From contig JAJPIS010000037.1 of NCBI GenBank assembly GCA_021324635.1, forward strand, positions 1 to 48,597: 48,597 bases of DNA, written 5' to 3'. The notes beneath the pieces were generated by a model, which saw only the letters and a program-made list of their open reading frames with translations, made no database searches and was not told where the DNA came from. Each line of letters starts with the position of its first letter. Position 1 is the first letter of the stretch. Source of the stretch: Gemmatimonadota bacterium (GTDB lineage: Bacteria > Gemmatimonadota > Gemmatimonadetes > Gemmatimonadales > Gemmatimonadaceae). Below, in pieces: positions 40,765-48,182 of this stretch. The position numbers and the translations under genes are program-made.

Positions 40765-42603
40765 ATGAACGCCAACCGCAAGAAAGTACGCGCGATGCGC
40801 GCACTCTCGTGTGTGCTCGCGGTGAGCGCGGCGTGTCACCCACACCGTCCGCAGCCGGCGCCGTCGGCCGGGCCGTCCGCCGGCCCGTCGGCCGCCGATC
40901 TGGCGGCGGGGACGGTGGGTGGCGCCACCGGGAGTGGGCCGGCGCCGATGTCGCGGGCGGCGGGGCCGCCGGGGTTTCCGCCGGATTGGACCCTGGGCGC
41001 CGGACGGCGCGCGACGGTTGCGCCGCACGCGATGATCGCGAGCAACAGCGCGCTCGCGAGCGCGGCCGGCGTCGAGATCCTGCGGCAGGGTGGAAACGCC
41101 GTCGACGCGGCCGTGGCGGTGGGATTCGCGCTCGCCGTGGCGCTCCCCGAGGCCGGGAACATCGGCGGCGGCGGGTTCATGGTGATCCGGATGGCCGATG
41201 GTCGGACGGCCGCCTTCGACTACCGGGAGGTCGCGCCGCTCTCGGCGCGTCGCGACATGTACGTGCGGGCGGACGGGTCGACCACATCCGAGAGCGTCGT
41301 CGGGCCCAAGGCGTCCGGCGTGCCGGGTGCGGTGGCCGGGCTGGCCGAGGCCGAGCGGGCGTTCGGGCGACTGACGCTGCGCCAGGTCCTGGCGCCCGCG
41401 ATCCGACTCGCGCGCGACGGCTTCGTCGTGGACTCGGCATTCGCCCGCTCGGTGGCGGCGTCGCGTGGCCGGATCGCGCCGTTCGCGGGCGCGGCGGTGT
41501 TTCTGGCCGGCGGCGAGCCACCGCGCGTCGGGTCGCGTTTCGTGCAGCCCCGGCTGGCGGAGACCCTGGAGGCGATCGCCGACGGTGGCCCGGAGGCGTT
41601 CTATCGGGGTGCGATCGCCGACGCGATCGTGCGCGAGATGCGCGCGGACGGCGGGCTCATCTCGGCCGAGGATCTGGCGCACTACCACGCCGTGCGACGG
41701 AGTGTGCTCGAGGGGAGCTATCGCGGGTACCGCCTGCTCACCATGCCGCCGCCGTCATCGGGTGGGGTGACGCTGCTCGAGGTGCTGAACATCCTCGAGA
41801 CCTTCGACCGGCTCCCGCCGTTCGGGAGCGCGGAGTACGCCCACGTCCTGGGCGACGCCTTCCAACGCGCGTTCATCGACCGCAACGGGCAGCTCGGGGA
41901 CCCGGACTTCGTCGACGTGCCGGTCGCCCACCTGACCGACAAGGCGTACGCGCGACAGGTGCGGGCGACGATCGCCGACCGGGCGCGCCCGACGCGGACG
42001 CTGGCGGCGCCGCCGGTCGAGGGGACGGAGACCACGCACTACTCCGTCGTCGATTCGGCGGGGGACGCGGTCGCGACGACGACGACGCTCAACGCGCTCT
42101 ATGGGTCCGGGGTGTACGTCCGCGACGCCGGCTTCTTTCTGAACGACGAGATGGACGATTTCGCGGCGCGTCCGGGGGTCCCCAACCAGTTTGGGCTGGT
42201 CGAGGGGCCCCGCAACGCGATCGCGCCGGGCAAGCGCATGCTGAGCTCGATGTCGCCGACGATCGTGCTCGACCCCGCGGGCGCGCTGCTCCTCGTGGTG
42301 GGGGGCCGTGGCGGCCCGCGCATCATCACCAGCACGGCACAGGTCATCCTCGACGTGATCGACAGCCGGATGGGCCTCATGGACGCGATGGCCGCGCCGC
42401 GCCTGCACGATCAGGCGCTGCCGGATACGCTCCGGTACGACGTCCGCGGGCTCACGGCGGCGGTGCGCGACTCGCTGGTCGCCATGGGGTACGCGGTCGC
42501 GCCGGGCGGGGCCAGCGGCACGTGCACGGCGGTGATGCGGGTGGCCGGCGGGTACGCGGGAGCGGTCGACCCTCGCGCGACGGGCGGCGCCGTGGGGTAC
42601 TGA
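40765..42603 (+). CDS. ggt: Gamma-glutamyltranspeptidase (lipoprotein)
   Basis: 612 residues from ATG 40765 (alternative 40795). Lipoprotein signal with AVSAAC lipobox and a Pro/Ser/Ala-rich tether to about residue 75. Large-subunit motifs: ASNSALASAAGVEILRQGGNAVDAAVA, NIGGGGFMVIR and PGAVAGLAEA. The autocatalytic cleavage site is TETTHYSVVD, making Thr424 the N-terminal nucleophile of the small subunit. Later motifs are MLSSMSPTIV and the VGGRGGPRIIT loop. It hydrolyses or transfers the gamma-glutamyl group of glutathione and gamma-glutamyl peptides in the periplasm. Divergent from murQ. A strong hairpin follows the stop. Confidence 0.95.
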   Translation: MNANRKKVRAMRALSCVLAVSAACHPHRPQPAPSAGPSAGPSAADLAAGTVGGATGSGPAPMSRAAGPPGFPPDWTLGAGRRATVAPHAMIASNSALASAAGVEILRQGGNAVDAAVAVGFALAVALPEAGNIGGGGFMVIRMADGRTAAFDYREVAPLSARRDMYVRADGSTTSESVVGPKASGVPGAVAGLAEAERAFGRLTLRQVLAPAIRLARDGFVVDSAFARSVAASRGRIAPFAGAAVFLAGGEPPRVGSRFVQPRLAETLEAIADGGPEAFYRGAIADAIVREMRADGGLISAEDLAHYHAVRRSVLEGSYRGYRLLTMPPPSSGGVTLLEVLNILETFDRLPPFGSAEYAHVLGDAFQRAFIDRNGQLGDPDFVDVPVAHLTDKAYARQVRATIADRARPTRTLAAPPVEGTETTHYSVVDSAGDAVATTTTLNALYGSGVYVRDAGFFLNDEMDDFAARPGVPNQFGLVEGPRNAIAPGKRMLSSMSPTIVLDPAGALLLVVGGRGGPRIITSTAQVILDVIDSRMGLMDAMAAPRLHDQALPDTLRYDVRGLTAAVRDSLVAMGYAVAPGGASGTCTAVMRVAGGYAGAVDPRATGGAVGY

Positions 42604-42604
42604 G

Positions 42605-42636
42605 GCCACCCGCGGCCGCCGGCAGCCGCGGGTGGC
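42605..42636 (+). terminator. Strong GC hairpin after ggt
   Basis: GCCACCCGCGG and CCGCGGGTGGC form a perfect 11-bp stem with a 10-nt loop, starting 2 nt after the ggt stop. There is no T-tract. By symmetry it can also serve the convergent lipoprotein gene ending at 42696. Confidence 0.7.
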
Positions 42637-42695
42637 GCGGAGCAGGCGTCGGGCGCCGATCCGCGCGTCAGCGGTGGGTCAGGGCGAGGGACCGA

Positions 42696-43499
42696 TCACG
42701 AGGTCGACGCGGGGACCTTCTCGTCGCTCGTCGTCTTGATCGCGATGTGGCCGTTCTGCGGGATACAGAAGTCGTACTTGGTGGTCGCGGCCGCGACGCC
42801 CCCGCCCGCGGCGGCACCGGCGGCGGCGCCGATGATGGTGGACTTGGCGTCATGGCCGATCACCTGGCCGAGGATACCGCCGGCGGCCGCGCCGATCCCG
42901 ACCTTGGTCGCTTCCTGTCCCATGCTCGTCGAGCGGACCTTGTTCGTCGTGGCCGAGGTGATCTGGGCGTCGAGCGGGTAGGTCACGCCGTTGACGACGA
43001 TGGAGTCGACCGAGACGCCGATCTGGCCCGCCTGGGTCATGTTGTTGCTCGCCTTGACCTTGGTCACCGTGAGGTCGACCGGCGACCCGGCGGGGATCAT
43101 CGCGCCGTTCGTTCCCATCACCGCGTCCGTCGTCGTGGCCGTGAACTGATCGCCGACGTGGTGCGTGTTGGTGCAGACGCGCGTACTCGACGCGAGCGTC
43201 ATCGCCGTGCCCGAGGGGATCGTCCCCATGTGCGTCGCGCCGGGGGCCGCCCCGCCGCTCGTCGTGGTGGATTCGCTCGCCGTCCGCCGCCGCCCGCTCT
43301 CCGTCTCGCCGGCCGACGCACGCCGCCGCGGCTGATCGTTCAACTGCGGGTTGCCGGCGTTCGGCTGCGCCATCTGCATCGTCGTGTCCTGGGCGGTGTT
43401 CGAGGCGGCGTTGTTCCCGCCCCCGCACCCGGCCGCGACGAGGAGCGCCACTGCGCACATCGCCGGTGGGAGGATCGACATTCTGGTATATTGAGCCAT
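42696..43499 (-). CDS. Glycine-zipper lipoprotein of unknown function
   Basis: 267 residues from ATG 43499 with a strong GGAGGCAGGAGA site; ATG 43481 is an alternative. Lipobox LLVAAGC followed by a Gly/Asn/Gln-rich, then Arg/Ser/Thr-rich, low-complexity tether. A folded domain (about 100-190: IPSGTAMTLASSTRVCTNTHHVGDQ ... IPAGSPVDLTVTKV ... GVTYPLDAQITS) resembles a beta-sandwich. A classic glycine zipper follows (GIGAAAGGILGQVIGHDAKSTIIGAAAGAAAGG), of the kind found in envelope lipoproteins that insert into or stiffen membranes. Two Cys remain in the mature chain. Divergent from the ABC exporter. Confidence 0.8.
   Translation of the reverse strand: MAQYTRMSILPPAMCAVALLVAAGCGGGNNAASNTAQDTTMQMAQPNAGNPQLNDQPRRRASAGETESGRRRTASESTTTSGGAAPGATHMGTIPSGTAMTLASSTRVCTNTHHVGDQFTATTTDAVMGTNGAMIPAGSPVDLTVTKVKASNNMTQAGQIGVSVDSIVVNGVTYPLDAQITSATTNKVRSTSMGQEATKVGIGAAAGGILGQVIGHDAKSTIIGAAAGAAAGGGVAAATTKYDFCIPQNGHIAIKTTSDEKVPASTS
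43484..43492 (+). promoter_or_regulatory. Possible extended -10 (TGG-TATATT) facing the ABC exporter
   Basis: It lies inside the first codons of the divergent lipoprotein gene, about 90 nt before the exporter ATG. It may simply reflect the Gln-Tyr-Thr codons on the other strand; no -35 was seen. Confidence 0.25.
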
Positions 43500-43584
43500 T
43501 CTCCTGCCTCCTTCTTCGAGACGGCGGACCGGGAGCCCACGAGCCGCGCGAGGTGATGGTGCCGGGCACAAGCGGGCAAGGCAC

Positions 43585-45450
43585 ATGCCAGGTATGAACG
43601 TGGCCGCCGCGCCAGGGCTGCGGTCGCTCCTGCCCCTCTGGGCGTACCTGCGTCCGTACCGGCGGCGGCTGGTGTTGGGGCTGCTGTGCGTCATCGCCGC
43701 CTCGGCAATGTCGGCCATTGTGCCGTTGTTCCTTGGGACGGCGATCGACAGCATCCTCACGGCGCCGCTCCGGCGCGCCTACGGGCTTGCGGCGCTCATG
43801 ATCGGCGCATCGATGGTCGGCGGCGTGTTCCGGTACGCCATGCGCGAGCTCCTCAACGGCGTGAGCCGCTACGTCGAGTACGACCTCCGCAATGCGCTCT
43901 TCGCGCATCTGGAAGGCCTGGATGCGGCCTACTACGGCCGTACGCGGACGGGCGACATCATGGCCCGGCTGACGAACGACCTGAGCGCGGTCCGGATGGC
44001 GGCCGGCCCGGCCATCATGTACCTCGCCAGCACGATCGTCGGCGGCGTGATGGCTCTCGCGCTCATGCTGCGCATCAGCCCCCGGCTCACCGTCCTGGCG
44101 GTGCTCCCGATGGCCGTCCTGCCGGTCGTCATCGTGCGGCTCGGCCGCGTGATCCACCGCCGCTTCGAGGCCGTCCAGGACCACTTCGGCGCGCTGACGA
44201 CGCACGCGCAGGAAAATCTGTCGGGCACCCGCATCGTGCGGGCGTATCGCCAGGAGCCCCGGGAGCTGGTCCGGTTCGGGGCGCTCAACGAGGCCTATCT
44301 GACGAAGAACATGAGCCTCGCCACGCTGTACGGGGCGATGAACCCGGCGTTCTCGCTGCTGGCCGGCCTGGCGGCGGTGGTGGTACTCGGCGTGGGTGGC
44401 GCACTCGCCCTGCGCGGCGTCATCACCATCGGCGAGTTCGTGATGTTCGGCATCTACCTGAGCTTCCTCACCTGGCCGCTCATCGCGCTCGGATGGGTGA
44501 TCAACCTGTTCGAGCGGGGCGCGGCGTCGATGGGACGGCTCAACGAGATCTTCGCGGCCCGCTCGGCCGTCGTCGAGCCCGCGCACCCGCGCACGCTCCC
44601 GCCACTCGCGCCCGGCGTTCGCGGGCGATCGATCGAGTTCCGGCACGTGGGCTTCCACTATCCGCCGCGCGAGGGTCAGACGCCGCGCTGGGTGTTGCGC
44701 GACATCTCGTTCACGATTCCCGCCGGGGCGACCCTCGGCGTGGTCGGGGCGATCGGCAGCGGCAAGACGGCGCTCATCGACCTCATCCCCCGGATCTTCG
44801 ATCCCCAGGAGGGGGAGATCCTCATCGACGGCGTCCCGATCCGTGAGCTGCCGGTGGAGGTGCTGCGTCGAGAAGTCGGGGCGGTGCCGCAGGAGAGCCT
44901 CCTGTTCAGCGACACTGTCGCCTCGAACCTCGCCTACGGCCGGCCGGCTCCCCTGCCGGCCGCGGGGGTGTCGGCCGACGGAGCGGGGGCAGCGTCCGGC
45001 GAGGCGTCCGCGGTGGACGCGGACACGCGCTGGGCGGCGCGTGTGGCGCAGCTCGATGAGACGATCGGGGAGTTCCCCGGTGGTTACGGCACGATGCTGG
45101 GCGAGCGCGGGATCAATCTGTCGGGCGGGCAGAAGCAGCGGGCGGCGCTCGCCCGCGCGCTGGCCAGGCGGCCGGCGATCGTCCTGCTCGACGACGCGCT
45201 ATCGGCGGTCGACACGCACACCGAGGCCGAGATTCTCCACGCGCTCCGGGATGCGGTCACGGGGCGGACGGCGGTGATCGCGTCACACCGGGTGAGCGCG
45301 ATTCGCGAGGCGACCTGGATCGTCGTCCTCGACGAGGGGCGGATCGTCGAGCAGGGCCGGCACGATGAGTTGCTCGCGCGTGGCGGCCGCTACTGGTCCC
45401 TGCTCCGCCGGCAGCAGCTCGTCGATGCCGTCGAGGAGGCCGCGGCGTGA
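43585..45450 (+). CDS. ABC exporter, fused permease and ATPase (MsbA/MdlB-like)
   Basis: 621 residues. Six TM helices in the first ~320 residues (LVLGLLCVIAASAMSAIVPLFLG; LAALMIGASMVGGVFRY; and so on). The nucleotide-binding domain has Walker A GAIGSGKT at 388-395, signature LSGGQKQR from 512, Walker B IVLLDDALSAVD (Asp in the catalytic position, as in the MdlB/YheH subgroup) and H-loop IASHRVSAI. An Ala/Gly-rich insert (about 455-480) lies before the signature. As a half-transporter it must homodimerise unless a partner lies elsewhere. GTGA overlap with the receiver gene. Lipid, peptide or drug export is possible. Confidence 0.93.
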   Translation: MPGMNVAAAPGLRSLLPLWAYLRPYRRRLVLGLLCVIAASAMSAIVPLFLGTAIDSILTAPLRRAYGLAALMIGASMVGGVFRYAMRELLNGVSRYVEYDLRNALFAHLEGLDAAYYGRTRTGDIMARLTNDLSAVRMAAGPAIMYLASTIVGGVMALALMLRISPRLTVLAVLPMAVLPVVIVRLGRVIHRRFEAVQDHFGALTTHAQENLSGTRIVRAYRQEPRELVRFGALNEAYLTKNMSLATLYGAMNPAFSLLAGLAAVVVLGVGGALALRGVITIGEFVMFGIYLSFLTWPLIALGWVINLFERGAASMGRLNEIFAARSAVVEPAHPRTLPPLAPGVRGRSIEFRHVGFHYPPREGQTPRWVLRDISFTIPAGATLGVVGAIGSGKTALIDLIPRIFDPQEGEILIDGVPIRELPVEVLRREVGAVPQESLLFSDTVASNLAYGRPAPLPAAGVSADGAGAASGEASAVDADTRWAARVAQLDETIGEFPGGYGTMLGERGINLSGGQKQRAALARALARRPAIVLLDDALSAVDTHTEAEILHALRDAVTGRTAVIASHRVSAIREATWIVVLDEGRIVEQGRHDELLARGGRYWSLLRRQQLVDAVEEAAA

Positions 45451-45836
45451 CGTTGCCGCCCGACCTGCCGACCGGGAACGCCGCCGTGCTGATCGTCGAG
45501 GACTACGCCTACGCCGCCGACGCGCTCCGCCTCCTCTTCGAGGCGACCGGCTACCGCGTCCGGGTGGCGGGGACCGCGGCGGCGGCCGTCCAGGCCTGCG
45601 CCGAGCAACGGCCCGACCTCATGTTGCTCGACCTGACACTCCCCGACGGCAACGGGATCGGCGTGCTCGCGGAGACGGCCGCCGCGGGTACCTCGCCCCG
45701 CGTGACCGTCGCGCTGACCGGCCACGACGATGCCAAGATCCGCGACGCGTGCAAGAGCGCCGGGTGCGTCGCCGTGCTCGTCAAGCCCGTCCCGCCGCGC
45801 GATCTGCTCGTGCGGGCGGCCGCATGGCTCGGGTGA
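45447..45836 (+). CDS. Stand-alone response-regulator receiver
   Basis: 129 residues from a GTG overlapping the exporter's stop. Receiver fold: acidic pair VLIVEDYAYA, phosphoacceptor Asp in LMLLDLTLPDGNG, Thr in VALTGHDDAK and Lys in VLVKPVPPRDLL. No output domain, so it acts as a phosphate sink or protein-protein switch. It is embedded between an exporter and a phosphatase-superfamily enzyme with overlapping frames on both sides, suggesting control of one of them. No kinase is in this transcript. The orphan kinase at 13.7 kb is a conceivable but distant partner. Confidence 0.9.
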   Translation: MTLPPDLPTGNAAVLIVEDYAYAADALRLLFEATGYRVRVAGTAAAAVQACAEQRPDLMLLDLTLPDGNGIGVLAETAAAGTSPRVTVALTGHDDAKIRDACKSAGCVAVLVKPVPPRDLLVRAAAWLG

Positions 45837-47806
45837 CGGAGCCGGTCGAGCGCCGCCGATACCCGCGGGCGGGGCCGTGGCTCCGGTGGTACTACAACCT
45901 CAAGTATCGACCCTTCGCGCGGGAGCGGCGCCCCCGCGACGGCCGCCGTGGCCTGCTCGCGCTTCAGGTCGACGCCCTGGCCTACGCCGATCTGCGACGC
46001 GCGATCGCCCGCGGCTACTGTCCCACGCTCGCCCGACTGCTCCGTGACGACGGGTTCACGCTCCGCCGCTGGTTCTGCGGCCTGCCGTCGGCGACGCCGT
46101 ACTGCCAGGCCGGCTTCTTCTACGGGACCAACGCCGGCATCCCCGCCTTTCGCTTCTACGACAAGGCGCTCCGCCGCGTCGTGACGTGCAACGCGCCCGA
46201 GGGCGTGCAGTACATCCACGACCGGATCACCGTTCCCGGCGCCCTCGCGGGCGGGTCGAGCTACGTCAACCTGCTCGACGGCGACGCGCAGACGGTCGCG
46301 TTCACCGTCGCGACGCGCCAGCGGATGTCGATCTACCGGCGGCTCGGCGGCACACGGATGCTGCTGCTGATCGCGCTCCATCCCATCCGCGTGCTGCGCA
46401 TGGGCGGGCAAGCGGCGCTCGAGTGGCTGCGTGAGGAGTGGGAGCGCCTCCGGGGCGAGCTGACGGGCCAGGTCACGCACGCCGAGGGGATCTTCCCGTT
46501 CCTGCGGATCCTCACCAACGTCGTCGTGCGCGAGCTTCAGACGATGGCGATCGTGCTCGACCTGTACCTCGGCGTGCCGGTCATCTACAGCACCTTCATG
46601 CAATACGACGAGCTGGCGCACCACTTCGGGCCGCGCAGCCGGCAGGCACTCTCGGACCTCAAACGCACCGACGCGCGCATCCGCGAGATCGTGCGGATGA
46701 TGCGGATCGCCGCGGGGCGGGGCTACGATCTGGTCGTCCTCTCGGACCATGGCATGACGCCGGCGATCAGCTACCGGGTGGCGTTCCGCGAGTCGCTCGG
46801 CACGACCGTGGAGCGCATCCTGGCGGGGGTCGGCGTGCGTCCGGCGCGCACCCCCGCGGGCATCGCCGCCGTCCACGCGGGTGGGACCGCGGGTGGGACC
46901 GCGGGTGGGACGTCGGGTGGGACAGCCGGTGGCGGTGGTCGCGGTGGTGCCATGGGGGATCTTCGGGCGGGCGGCCCGCTCCAGACGGTCGCCAGCTTCG
47001 CCGAGGCGAGCGAGTACGCCGACGTCGGCGCGCAACTGTTCGACGCGGCCGCGCTCGTCGCGCCGCCCCGCTACGATCGGGTGCGGCGCACCCTCCGCCG
47101 GTGTCGCGACTGGGTGCGGCGCCACTACGGTCTCCGCGAGATCCTCCTCCCCGAGAAGTACCGGATCGACACCCGCAATGCGGTCGTCGTGACGTACAGC
47201 TCCTGCCTTGCGCACCTCTACTTCGCCGACGATCCGCGGCCGCTGACGCTCGCCGACCTCGCCCGCGACGGGCGGCGAGCGCACCTCTACGCCTCGCTGC
47301 TCTCCCATCCGGGGATCGGGCTCGTGGCGACGCGGAGCACCGACGGCGTCCACCTCGAGAGCCGCGAGGGACGGGCGCTTCTGCGCCAGGGCATCGTCCG
47401 GGTGACGGCGGGTGCCGACCCGCTCGCCCGCTACGGGTCGGACGGGCGGACGGCGCGGGCGGTGGAGTCGCTGGTGCGGCAGCCCAACGGCGGCGACCTC
47501 GTGCTGTTCGGGGCCTACGACGGGCGCGAGATCGTGTCGTTCGACGACCAGGTGGGCGCCCACGGCGCGGCCGGCGGCGACCAGGTGTTCCCCTTCCTCA
47601 TCGCCCCCGAGCACCTCGGCACCCGCGAGGCCGTCCTGGACGACGCCCGCGACATCCACCGCGTGGTCATGTCGCGATACGCCGCGCCGGCGGCGACCGC
47701 CGCAGCCACCCCGGCCACCCCGGCCACCCCCGTCCCCCCCGCCGCGTCGTCGTTGTCGTCGCCGTCGTCATCGTCGCCGTCGTCATCGTCGTCATCGCCG
47801 TCGTAG
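45824..47806 (+). CDS. Alkaline-phosphatase-superfamily enzyme (type I phosphodiesterase-like)
   Basis: 660 residues from ATG 45824, 13 bp inside the receiver gene; GTG 45833 is possible. No signal peptide. N-terminal GLLALQVDALAYADL supplies the first metal Asp (with TPYCQAGFFYG in the nucleophile region). STFMQYDELAHHFGP and VVLSDHGMTP supply further metal ligands of the superfamily. A 12-bp repeat (46877-46930) encodes a Gly-Gly-Thr-Ala insert just after the active-site part. The C-terminus degenerates into Pro/Ala then Ser/Pro repeats (SSLSSPSSSSPSS). The TAG stop coincides with the start of a dispersed-type palindromic element. Substrate unknown; phosphodiester or sulfate esters are possible. 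Confidence 0.82.
   Translation: MARVTEPVERRRYPRAGPWLRWYYNLKYRPFARERRPRDGRRGLLALQVDALAYADLRRAIARGYCPTLARLLRDDGFTLRRWFCGLPSATPYCQAGFFYGTNAGIPAFRFYDKALRRVVTCNAPEGVQYIHDRITVPGALAGGSSYVNLLDGDAQTVAFTVATRQRMSIYRRLGGTRMLLLIALHPIRVLRMGGQAALEWLREEWERLRGELTGQVTHAEGIFPFLRILTNVVVRELQTMAIVLDLYLGVPVIYSTFMQYDELAHHFGPRSRQALSDLKRTDARIREIVRMMRIAAGRGYDLVVLSDHGMTPAISYRVAFRESLGTTVERILAGVGVRPARTPAGIAAVHAGGTAGGTAGGTSGGTAGGGGRGGAMGDLRAGGPLQTVASFAEASEYADVGAQLFDAAALVAPPRYDRVRRTLRRCRDWVRRHYGLREILLPEKYRIDTRNAVVVTYSSCLAHLYFADDPRPLTLADLARDGRRAHLYASLLSHPGIGLVATRSTDGVHLESREGRALLRQGIVRVTAGADPLARYGSDGRTARAVESLVRQPNGGDLVLFGAYDGREIVSFDDQVGAHGAAGGDQVFPFLIAPEHLGTREAVLDDARDIHRVVMSRYAAPAATAAATPATPATPVPPAASSLSSPSSSSPSSSSSSPS
46877..46930 (+). 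repeat. In-frame 12-bp tandem repeat in the phosphatase-like gene
   Basis: GCGGGTGGGACC occurs at 46877 and 46889, with one-change copies at 46901 and two-change copies at 46913, then a degenerate fifth. Each unit encodes Ala-Gly-Gly-Thr, so copy-number change would keep the frame. Confidence 0.9.
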
Positions 47807-48090
47807 GGGCGGCATTCATGCCGCCCGCTACTGTCATTTCGCACCAACGCCTGGCCCGGAATGTCACGCCATTCGCCGTTGCCGGTCGGCATCCGCGCCA
47901 CCGGCGTGGGCGCGGAATGCCACACCCGGGGCGGCATCCCGGGTCGGCCGGCATCGGTGTGGATGCATTTCGCGGGCGGCACGACGTGCCGGTCACGCAT
48001 CGGTGTGGGATGCGGGTCGCGGGCCGCATGAATGCCGGGCCAGGCATTCGTGCGGGTGCGAGGGGCGGGCGGCATGAATGCCGCCCCCAA
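47803..48090. repeat. Palindrome-bounded ~280-bp repeat element
   Basis: The left boundary GGGCGGCATTCATGCCGCCC (47807-47826) and right boundary GGGCGGCATGAATGCCGCCC (48067-48086) are each near-perfect palindromes and exact reverse complements of one another. Inside are further GGAATG/CATTCC hairpin halves and two near-copies of GCATCGGTGTGG(G)ATGC (about 47957-47972 and 47998-48014). The outer edge GTAGGGGCGGC resembles widespread dispersed repeats beginning GTAGGGGCG. No coding capacity is credible; the minus frame reading GRHECRPY is the usual translation artefact of such elements. Confidence 0.65.
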
Positions 48091-48097
48091 CGACGGC

Positions 48098-48175
48098 GAC
48101 GACGGGGCGGCGACGACGGGGCGGCGACGACGGGGCGACGACGACGGGGCGGCGACGACGGGGCGGCGACGACGG
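48098..48175. repeat. Tandem 14-bp array (GACGACGGGGCGGC), about 5.5 copies
   Basis: Units at 48098, 48112, 48126 (two changes), 48140 and 48154, then a partial. It lies between the palindrome-bounded element and the 3' end of the minus-strand partial gene. Confidence 0.9.
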
Positions 48176-48182
48176 GCGACGA

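Noticed and set aside
47515-48090. Minus-strand frame ending in an Asp-rich tail (GRHECRPYDGDDDD)
   Set aside because: It is the translation of the palindromic repeat element and the TCG/ATC triplet repeat. The HECRPY string is a well-known artefact of such repeats.
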